From NCBI RefSeq assembly GCF_000177535.2, contig NC_015673.1, positions 682,001-746,000 on the forward strand: a DNA stretch of 64,000 bases, read 5' to 3'. Below, piece after piece: positions 58,258 to 64,000 of the stretch; the stretch's first letter is position 1, and each line of letters opens with the position of its first letter. This DNA comes from Corynebacterium resistens DSM 45100 (lineage in GTDB: Bacteria; Actinomycetota; Actinomycetes; Mycobacteriales; Mycobacteriaceae). The position numbers and the translations under genes were made by a program. The notes beneath the pieces are model-generated. The model had not been told where the DNA came from. It made no database searches and saw only the letters and a program-made list of their open reading frames with translations.

Positions 58258-59977
58258 GGCGGATTCTAGGGGTCGTTGCAACGATGATGGTTAGTTTGGT
58301 TTGATGCTACCGGTTTGTGTGAGGGCGTTGGTCATGACTTCGGCTGGGGTGCGCCAGTTGAGTGCTTTGCGTGGTTTGTGGTTGTGAATGTTGGCGATCA
58401 TTTCTAGGTCCTCGGCGCTGTAGATGGACAGGTCGCTGTTTTTGGGAAGGTTTCTTCTGAGCCTGCCGTTGGTGTTTTCGTTGCTGCCGCGTTCCCATGG
58501 TGATCCTGGATGGCAGAAGTAGATGGGAATGTCAGTGGCCATGGTAAAAGCTTTATGACCAGCCATTTCGCTTCCTTGGTCCCAGGTAATTGATGACCAG
58601 ATAGCTTTATCGATTCCTGTAACTGCCTTGTGCAGGGCTGTGAATACTTCTTTGCTGGTATGCCTTCCCGGTAAGTGGCCAAGGACAACAAATCGGCTGA
58701 CGCGTTCTACTAGCGTGATTACCGCTGATTGGTTGTTTTTACCGAGGATGAGGTCGCCTTCCCAGTGGCCTGGCAAAATACGTTCACTTACCTCATCTGG
58801 CCGGTCGTCTATGAGGATCATGTCGTCGACGAAGCGTTGCTGGGCAGGTGTGCTGGAGCGGGTTTGGCGTTTCTTGCGTTTCTTTCTACCGGTCGGCAAG
58901 TCCAGGCCAAGGTCTTTGAGTCTTCCTTTGGCCTGCAGGTAAAAGGCGTCATAAATCGTTTCGTGACTAATGCGCATGTCCTTATCAGTGGGGTAGTCGA
59001 TGGGCAGGCGATTAGAAATCTCCTCAGGTGACCATTGTGCCCGCAATTGTGCGCATACATAGTCCCATAGTCTTTTGTTGGCTAGTAGTTTCGGTATTTT
59101 CGGCCGCAACCTCCGCGCACAGGCCTTTAACTGGGCTGTTTCTGCACGATACGGGCCTTCCGCACTGTGGTTTCTGCGTACTTCACGCTGAATTGACGAT
59201 GCACTTCGCCCTAAACGGCGCCCAATCTCACGCAGTGGCACATCTTCGCGGAGAAGATCGGCGATGATGACGCGTTCTTCGAAGCAAATGTAGCGATTGC
59301 TGATGCGTTTATACGGATCTACCCCGCTAGGTAAGGCGGGAGGGGCAAGCCTTCCGGATTCGATGACATCATGGCGTTGGCGCAGCGCTTTCATAAGTCT
59401 GTTATACGTGCTGGCGTCTTCGCCGACGGGTATGAACTCTTCTCGTCGACCCTGGGATTTGGTGAGTCCTTTTTCGAAATCTAAACGCAGTCGACGATCA
59501 ATTCCTACTGCCGTGCCAGCATCACCACCAGGCAGGCTCGCCAGCCGAAGGCGCAGGTATTCCACTCTTAACTGCGTCTGGCGGACTTTCCGAGCATACT
59601 GACTTAACCGGATATGGCACCCAGCTTCCGTAGCTACGGCATACGCAGCGGTAAGATGCATCCCACATCTTTTAGCAGCTTGGCGTACCGACAGTCCGCT
59701 TCGGACTAGCTCTACAAGCTGGACAGCCTGGCTGCCGCGGCGATCAACTCGTTTGGCTTTAAACACGACTGGCAATCCAAAGGCATGGCAAAAATTCAAA
59801 GCATGCCCGTAATGACAACCAAGCTCACCAGCCGCCGAACGGACACTACGCCCACTGCCAACCAAGGCAACTAAGCCACGACGATCCGACTCAGACAACG
59901 AATGAAACGGGCCAACAACCCCAGACACAACAACACCCTCCTAAGGGAAAGTGTTGCAACGACCCTCTGAACTCAAG
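58258..59977 (-). mobile_element. IS30-family insertion sequence, copy 2 (1,720 bp, inverted)
   Basis: Same length and ends as copy 1 but in the opposite orientation. 3-bp target duplication GAG at 58255-58257 and 59978-59980. It sits between the IS1249-type element and the tRNA-Lys terminator. Confidence 0.9.
58291..59928 (-). CDS. IS30-family transposase, copy 2
   Basis: 545 residues, identical in translation to the protein at 25622-27259, including the HWEGDLILGK, WDQGSEMAGH and SPWERGSNENTNGRLRR catalytic segments. GTG start preceded by AGGAGGG. The complete identity of two copies 31 kb apart points to recent transposition. The surrounding 3-bp duplication differs (GAG here, CTA at copy 1), so both are independent insertions, not relics of a rearrangement at one site. 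Confidence 0.95.
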   Translation of the reverse strand: MSGVVGPFHSLSESDRRGLVALVGSGRSVRSAAGELGCHYGHALNFCHAFGLPVVFKAKRVDRRGSQAVQLVELVRSGLSVRQAAKRCGMHLTAAYAVATEAGCHIRLSQYARKVRQTQLRVEYLRLRLASLPGGDAGTAVGIDRRLRLDFEKGLTKSQGRREEFIPVGEDASTYNRLMKALRQRHDVIESGRLAPPALPSGVDPYKRISNRYICFEERVIIADLLREDVPLREIGRRLGRSASSIQREVRRNHSAEGPYRAETAQLKACARRLRPKIPKLLANKRLWDYVCAQLRAQWSPEEISNRLPIDYPTDKDMRISHETIYDAFYLQAKGRLKDLGLDLPTGRKKRKKRQTRSSTPAQQRFVDDMILIDDRPDEVSERILPGHWEGDLILGKNNQSAVITLVERVSRFVVLGHLPGRHTSKEVFTALHKAVTGIDKAIWSSITWDQGSEMAGHKAFTMATDIPIYFCHPGSPWERGSNENTNGRLRRNLPKNSDLSIYSAEDLEMIANIHNHKPRKALNWRTPAEVMTNALTQTGSIKPN

Positions 59978-60000
59978 GAGGGCGCGGATTAGCAAAAGAA

Positions 60001-60035
60001 AAATCCCCTCTTGCTTAAAATGCAAGAGGGGATTT
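60001..60035 (-). terminator. Terminator of tRNA-Lys
   Basis: Perfect 14-bp arms AAATCCCCTCTTGC and GCAAGAGGGGATTT with a 7-nt loop. On the minus strand TTCTTTTGC follows. Confidence 0.9.
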
Positions 60036-60039
60036 GCTG

Positions 60040-60112
<73 letters not shown>

Positions 60113-60530
60113 GTGCGCATTCAGTAGCGCTTGGCTGTTGCCTCCGTGCTCGTTGGCAACGAAGAGAACTTTATACCCTTAGCGAAGTTTTACACAAATC
60201 GGCAGTTGGGAGCGGGTTTTCTGCATTGTCTTTTGGGGGGTGTTTGGTTGCTTTAAGTGACTCAGCGGTTGTTGGGAGTGAACGCCGGACGTGGATCAGC
60301 GGTGGAAGGGTTCTATTGCTCGACACGTTAACTGCTAGCAGCGATAACGATTCGGCCACAATCGGCCGTGGCGTGCGATTCTTAGTAACGCTTTGTCGGA
60401 TGTCCGCGGTATGGTGCATGTACTCGATTTGCCGAGGTCTTGGCAGGTATTCGGCACCGAGGTATCGCGCTATTGAATTGCGCATCCCCACAGCAACTTC
60501 ACTCAACTTTGTAGCCGGAGCATTGAAAGA
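60113..60530. other. Intergenic region between tRNA-Lys and the L,D-transpeptidase gene
   Basis: Contains the tRNA promoter. I see no gene and no clear promoter for the transpeptidase in the rest. Confidence 0.4.
60170..60197 (-). promoter_or_regulatory. Probable promoter of tRNA-Lys
   Basis: Minus strand TTGTGT (60192-60197), 16-bp spacer, TATAAA (60170-60175), about 55 bp before the mature 5' end. Confidence 0.5.
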
Positions 60531-61829
60531 ATGAAACCTTCGATCCATCTGTCACAACGATTGCGGCGCTGTATCGCGACGTTCTCCAAGGATGAGCCCT
60601 CCGCGGGTATCGGTGCGGGGAAGGCACAATACTCGAGGGGAGCTGCAAGCCGTCACCGGTCCGCAGTTGTGGTAGCGGCGATGCTGAGCTCTTCTCTCTT
60701 TGTGGCTGGCTGCACCATCAATAACGAGGGATCCACTGACTCCTCCGAAGGGCAAACTTTCGAGAAGAACCCCAAGTCCACTAGCGACGCGAAAACTGAG
60801 TTCTCTGCGAGTGTGAAAGACAATGCCAAGGATGTTGGCGTCGATAAAAAAATCGAAGTGACCAGCGGCAAGAAAGTAACTTCCGCGAGCCTGACCGACG
60901 TAATGGGAAACACGGTCGAAGGTAGATTCAACGAAGATAAAACTAAGTGGACCTCTGCCGGTGATCTGCAGTTTGGTACAACGTACACGTTGACTGCGAA
61001 ATCAGGTGGTAAGGAAATTAGCCGCACCTTCACTACCAAGGTGGCGCAAGCTTTGACTAGCACCGCGTTGGCCCCGTTGGATGGCTCCACTGTTGGGGTA
61101 GCACAGACAATTTCCCTCATCTTTGATACCGCCATCCCCGACCGGAAGGCAGTTGAAAAAGCTATCAAGGTGGAAACGGATAACAACACCGAAGGTGCCT
61201 TCTACTGGTTAAACGACCGCATGGTGCGCTGGCGCCCGAAGGATTACTGGAAACCGGGGACCAAGGTCACAGTGAAGACGAGCCTCAAAGGCGTGGACCT
61301 AGGAAACGGTACTTACGCGACCGAGGATCGTAGTGCAAAGTTCACGATCGGTGACGATGTCCGTGCGGTTATCGATGACAAGACGAAAATGATGGAGATC
61401 TTCAAAAACGGCAAGAAGATCAAAACCATGCCAACATCTAACGGCCGAGACGGCGAATACGCCACACCGAACGGCGTGTACATGGTGGGTGACCAGCATG
61501 AACAGCTCATGATGGACTCGACAACTTATGGGTTGGCTTTGGATGCAGGCGGCTACCGAACATCAGTTTCCTATGCCACACAGATGAGTTACTCCGGGAT
61601 TTATATCCACGGCGCCCCATGGAGTGAGTACGCGCAAGGTTCGGCCAATACTTCCCACGGCTGTATCAACGTTTCAATTCCTAATGCCCAGTGGGTGTTC
61701 CAGAACCTTAAGCGTGGAGATATCGTGGAGGTGAAGAATACTTCTGGAGGAAAGCTCAATGGCCTCGATGGGTTGGGTGACTGGATGATTCCGTGGGAGA
61801 AGTGGAAAGCCGGCAACGCTGAACAGTAG
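60531..61829 (+). CDS. L,D-transpeptidase lipoprotein (YkuD domain)
   Basis: 432 residues. An unusually long N-terminal region (about 43 residues) precedes the hydrophobic stretch VVVAAMLSSSLFVAGC, a lipobox with the lipidated cysteine at C61. Two immunoglobulin-like domains follow (residues ~90-290). The YkuD domain has YIHGAPWSEYAQGSANTSHG with the catalytic C378 in SHGCINVS. It should form 3-3 cross-links in peptidoglycan on the outer face of the membrane, as LdtMt2-type enzymes do in mycobacteria. The last 74 bp overlap the end of the convergent phytoene-synthase-like gene. Start ATG at 60531 with GAAAG; a shorter start is possible. Confidence 0.92.
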   Translation: MKPSIHLSQRLRRCIATFSKDEPSAGIGAGKAQYSRGAASRHRSAVVVAAMLSSSLFVAGCTINNEGSTDSSEGQTFEKNPKSTSDAKTEFSASVKDNAKDVGVDKKIEVTSGKKVTSASLTDVMGNTVEGRFNEDKTKWTSAGDLQFGTTYTLTAKSGGKEISRTFTTKVAQALTSTALAPLDGSTVGVAQTISLIFDTAIPDRKAVEKAIKVETDNNTEGAFYWLNDRMVRWRPKDYWKPGTKVTVKTSLKGVDLGNGTYATEDRSAKFTIGDDVRAVIDDKTKMMEIFKNGKKIKTMPTSNGRDGEYATPNGVYMVGDQHEQLMMDSTTYGLALDAGGYRTSVSYATQMSYSGIYIHGAPWSEYAQGSANTSHGCINVSIPNAQWVFQNLKRGDIVEVKNTSGGKLNGLDGLGDWMIPWEKWKAGNAEQ

Positions 61830-62724
61830 AGTTCTGAACTACTCGGGCGGCGATAAGCAGCTTGCGGTGGTGGGGGATACGAACACGTTGTTGCGCAATG
61901 ACAGCAGCGGGGGTGCTTTCCAGCTTTTCGGTGAGCTCCAAAAACAGGTCGTGCGCCAGCTGTACGCCACCGTGCGCTTGAGGAGGTAGCAGGTACATTC
62001 CTAAGCGGGCGGTGCGGAGTTCTTGGTGGATTTCGCTGATAATAGCGCGCTTAGCTGATTCTGTCAGGCCATCGGCAACGAGTTGTGGAAGGTATAGCCG
62101 GGCCAAATCGGCCGAATCGTGGTAATAATCCCGCAAAAAATTCACCTTCTGGAACGCGGAGCCGAGGGAATATGCGGCCATGTGCGCTTGTGTCTGTTCC
62201 TCTTCGGAGAGCGGATTGCCATTGAGCTCCGCAGTTTTCATAAATACCGCGTTACACATCAAGCCGATAACGCCAGCGGAGCCATGGATATACTGCGCTG
62301 CCGCTGCGGAGTCATAGGCTACGGGTTCCGGTTGCGTGGCGCTTTGCGCGTCCAAACGCATTGAATGGAAGAAATCGCGGATGTGTTGTTCATCGAGTTG
62401 CGCCCAGCGTGCGGTATTAGCGAAGGCCTGTAATTGAGGGTTAGGGCTAAAGCCATCACTAATGGCGGTCAAGGTGGCACGTTCGTACTCATCCAAAACT
62501 TCTAGAATCCGTGCAGCCGTTAGATTGGCGCCGGCAGCTGCGCCGTCCACTATCTCGTCAGCAACGCGAACCATGCCGTAGATGTTCTGAATATGTGTGC
62601 GCACAGGCTCACTCAGCAGCCGACACGCAAGTGAAAAGCTCGAAGAATACGATCGGATGATGTCTCTGGCGACTACCTCAGCGACACGGGAATACTGCGA
62701 GAACGCAGCTAGCGAAGATTTCAT
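61756..62724 (-). CDS. crtB: Phytoene/squalene synthase family protein
   Basis: 322 residues. SYSSSFSLACRLLSEPVRTH near residue 25, the first aspartate-rich motif VRVADEIVDGAAAG and the second GSAFQKVNFLRDYYHDSADL are diagnostic for trans-isoprenyl diphosphate synthases of the phytoene/squalene type. Two prenyl diphosphates would be joined head to head, most likely giving phytoene for a C50 carotenoid in this genus. No other crt genes are in the window, so squalene-type activity cannot be excluded. The C-terminal ~25 residues (STSPTESSSHPTHRGH) lie in the overlap with the L,D-transpeptidase gene and are probably not functional. ATG at 62724. Confidence 0.82.
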   Translation of the reverse strand: MKSSLAAFSQYSRVAEVVARDIIRSYSSSFSLACRLLSEPVRTHIQNIYGMVRVADEIVDGAAAGANLTAARILEVLDEYERATLTAISDGFSPNPQLQAFANTARWAQLDEQHIRDFFHSMRLDAQSATQPEPVAYDSAAAAQYIHGSAGVIGLMCNAVFMKTAELNGNPLSEEEQTQAHMAAYSLGSAFQKVNFLRDYYHDSADLARLYLPQLVADGLTESAKRAIISEIHQELRTARLGMYLLPPQAHGGVQLAHDLFLELTEKLESTPAAVIAQQRVRIPHHRKLLIAARVVQNSTVQRCRLSTSPTESSSHPTHRGH

Positions 62725-62835
62725 GATGCCCCTACTGTAGCGCGAGTGTGTCTGAACTCATCTCTAGAATGGGGGCTGATCCCGCCATGAGTGGGAAGTA
62801 GAAAACGGAATACGTCTTCCGAAGGAGGACCAAAG

Positions 62836-63048
62836 ATGAGACAGCAACTATTCAAGGTAGAAGGCATGAGCTGCGGTCACTGTGAAGCAGCAGTGCGCGA
62901 GGAGGTTTCGAAGATCCCGGGAATCACGACCATCTCGGTGAGCGCGAAGGAAGGCTCTCTGCAAGTTGACGATGACGGGACCGTCGAGGCGAAGGACATT
63001 ATCGCGGCTGTTGACGAGGCGGGGTATGACGCCACGTTGGTGAATTAA
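62836..63048 (+). CDS. copZ: Heavy-metal-associated (CopZ-like) copper chaperone
   Basis: 70 residues from the ATG at 62836, preceded by GAAGGAGG. The single HMA domain begins MRQQLFKVEGMSCGHCEAAV with the metal-binding GMSCGHC motif and has the beta-alpha-beta-beta-alpha-beta spacing to the end. It should carry Cu(I) in the cytosol to a P-type ATPase or a regulator. Neither gene is adjacent in the window. An in-frame ATG at 62791 lies before the ribosome site and is not the start. Its stop is 10 bp from that of the convergent flavin reductase. Confidence 0.92.
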   Translation: MRQQLFKVEGMSCGHCEAAVREEVSKIPGITTISVSAKEGSLQVDDDGTVEAKDIIAAVDEAGYDATLVN

Positions 63049-63057
63049 CTGAAGCCC

Positions 63058-63588
63058 TTAGTCGGACTTCAGTTGTGCACTGCTGAAGTAGCGCCGATCT
63101 TTGAAGATCAATGCGGGAATATCGTCTTCAGGGTGTGCCGGGTCTGGAGCTTTCAGCACATCCGTTACTTCGGCAGCGATGAGGGTGGATTCTCCCGCGC
63201 GAGCGGCATCGAGAATGTGCACTCGCAGCACCGCCCGCGCATCCGCGAGGAGTGGTTCCCCAGTCTCGGCAAGTTGCCATCCTTGGCTTTCGCTAAAGCG
63301 ATCCGCCGAGGATTGAGCGAAAGACCTGGCGATGGAGGATTGGGCGTCGGAAAGAAAGTGCACCAGTTGGCTACGCGAGCGTAAGATGCGTTCGGCCGAG
63401 CCCGTTCGTTTCATGAGGGAGAAGCTGATGGAGAGGGGATCGAGGCTCAGGGAGGCAACGCTCGAGACAGTGATGCCTGCCGGTTCGCCATCAACGGTTG
63501 CGGTGATTAATGCGACTCCTGCAGGATGACCTCGGAAGATGTCGCGGAACGCGGCTTGCTGGCACGACGTGGGTGTGGGGTCGGTCAT
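63058..63588 (-). CDS. Flavin reductase-like (FMN-binding) domain protein
   Basis: 176 residues from the ATG at 63588 (MTDPTPTSCQQAAFRDIFRG), which has GGAGG 13 nt upstream; an extension to 63651 has no support. The flavin reductase-like split barrel is seen in GHPAGVALITATVDGEPAGI, TVSSVASLSLDPLSISFSLM and VHFLSDAQSSIARSFAQSSA, ending IPALIFKDRRYFSS. Such proteins reduce free flavin with NAD(P)H for a partner monooxygenase, or bind FMN for other uses. No monooxygenase gene is adjacent, so the partner is unknown. Confidence 0.88.
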   Translation of the reverse strand: MTDPTPTSCQQAAFRDIFRGHPAGVALITATVDGEPAGITVSSVASLSLDPLSISFSLMKRTGSAERILRSRSQLVHFLSDAQSSIARSFAQSSADRFSESQGWQLAETGEPLLADARAVLRVHILDAARAGESTLIAAEVTDVLKAPDPAHPEDDIPALIFKDRRYFSSAQLKSD

Positions 63589-63701
63589 TGCGAGCAGAAT
63601 CCTCCGTACGAAAAGGTTGCGGAACGGTCGAAAGCAGTTCTTGCTTTTCACCTGACTACTGTAGTCTTCTGCTGTTCCGATGCCCCGCGGTGGCCCGGAA
63701 A

Positions 63702-63749
63702 CGTGAAAGCGTCCAGCCCTTGTGAGATCAAGGGCTGGACGCTTTCACG
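63702..63749. terminator. Perfect 19-bp-stem hairpin
   Basis: CGTGAAAGCGTCCAGCCCT and its exact inverse (63731-63749) flank a 10-nt loop. No good T-tail is present on either side. It lies between the flavin reductase and the sortase-anchored gene. Confidence 0.45.
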
Positions 63750-63790
63750 AGGAAGCTCAATGGCAAGTTCGAGCTTCGAAGGGGAGACGC

Positions 63791-63820
63791 GGGTACTTTG
63801 CGATGTCACTCAAAGTACCC
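63791..63820 (-). terminator. Probable terminator of the sortase-anchored protein gene
   Basis: GGGTACTTTG and CAAAGTACCC (10 bp, perfect) around a 10-nt loop, 13 bp after the stop on the minus strand. A T-tail is weak. Confidence 0.5.
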
Positions 63821-63832
63821 TGCTTTAAGCCC

Positions 63833-64000
63833 CTAATCTTCTTCGCGACGCCGACGCAAGAGCATCAGCGCCCCGCCTGCCAGCAATGCTGCGAGCGCAA
63901 TTCCCGCCGTGATGGCCAGACCAGATAGGCCAGTCATTGCCAATTGGCCGGAACGCGACGAGTTATTCGCGGAGCCATTGGCGTCAATTCCTTCGCGGCC
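63833..64000 (-). CDS. C-terminal end of a sortase-anchored surface protein (LAMTG motif), rest outside the window
   Basis: The last 55 codons read GREGIDANGSANNSSRSGQL, then LAMTG, a hydrophobic helix (GLAITAGIALAALLAGGALM) and the basic tail LLRRRREED before TAG at 63833-63835. This is the standard cell-wall sorting signal, with LAxTG in place of LPxTG, a variant known in corynebacteria. The protein would be linked by sortase to the cell wall. Its identity and length are unknown because only this end lies in the window. Confidence 0.85.
   Translation of the reverse strand, partial: GREGIDANGSANNSSRSGQLAMTGLSGLAITAGIALAALLAGGALMLLRRRREED

Overview
The window looks like chromosomal DNA of a Corynebacterium (mycolic-acid-containing Actinobacteria). 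The main reason is a block at 8.8-23.6 kb whose order matches the mycobacterial Rv0224c-Rv0228 / Rv0236c-Rv0237 neighbourhood: an MtrP-type methyltransferase, a glycosyltransferase, a polytopic membrane protein, a DUF3068 protein, a TmaT-type acyltransferase, the arabinofuranosyltransferase AftD, a DUF2613 small membrane protein and an LpqI-type glycosidase. An IS1249-type element and a sortase anchor of the LAMTG kind fit the same group. Core genes are GC-rich with C/G-ending codons.

Layout. 0-8.6 kb: partial ahpC, an amino-acid permease, a TusA-like protein, acetolactate decarboxylase, a degraded patch (frameshifted secreted peptide, 59-residue membrane protein, resolvase remnant) and the fadA-fadB beta-oxidation operon. 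8.8-25.4 kb: the cell-envelope block, then a VanW-family protein and a MntH-type metal transporter. 25.6-27.3 kb: an IS30-family element (copy 1). 27.4-32 kb: two small secreted paralogues and an ABC transporter whose FtsX-like permease seems cut short. 32.2-50.7 kb: a surface-polysaccharide cluster with visibly lower GC. It holds wecB and wecC (UDP-ManNAc and UDP-ManNAcA), an ABC exporter (Wzm/Wzt type), several glycosyltransferases, a PP-loop protein and three unrecognised proteins. 51-56 kb: tRNA-Gly, dcd, ugd, a Fic-family protein with strong palindromic operators, galE. 56-60 kb: a DUF3800 gene, an IS1249-type element and an identical inverted IS30 copy 2. 60-64 kb: tRNA-Lys, an L,D-transpeptidase lipoprotein, a phytoene/squalene synthase, a copper chaperone, a flavin reductase and the 3' end of a sortase-anchored protein.

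Most striking is the three-gene tandem array at 42,067-47,986. Each gene encodes a protein with two glycosyltransferase domains. All three share an essentially identical module of about 1.1 kb whose codons end almost only in G or T. The arrangement N1-module-C1, N2-module-C1, N2-module-C3 is what one unequal crossover within the module would leave behind; the duplicated unit is exactly 1,973 bp. Two identical IS30 copies in opposite orientation bracket about 31 kb including this cluster, so the segment could invert.

Other new-looking features are a dispersed motif of about 20 bp (a T-run followed by GACGCCAC) seen ten times between 0.5 and 30.5 kb and not seen in the polysaccharide cluster, and a probable operator next to the frameshifted secreted-peptide gene. 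All calls come from reading the sequence by eye; no database search was possible.
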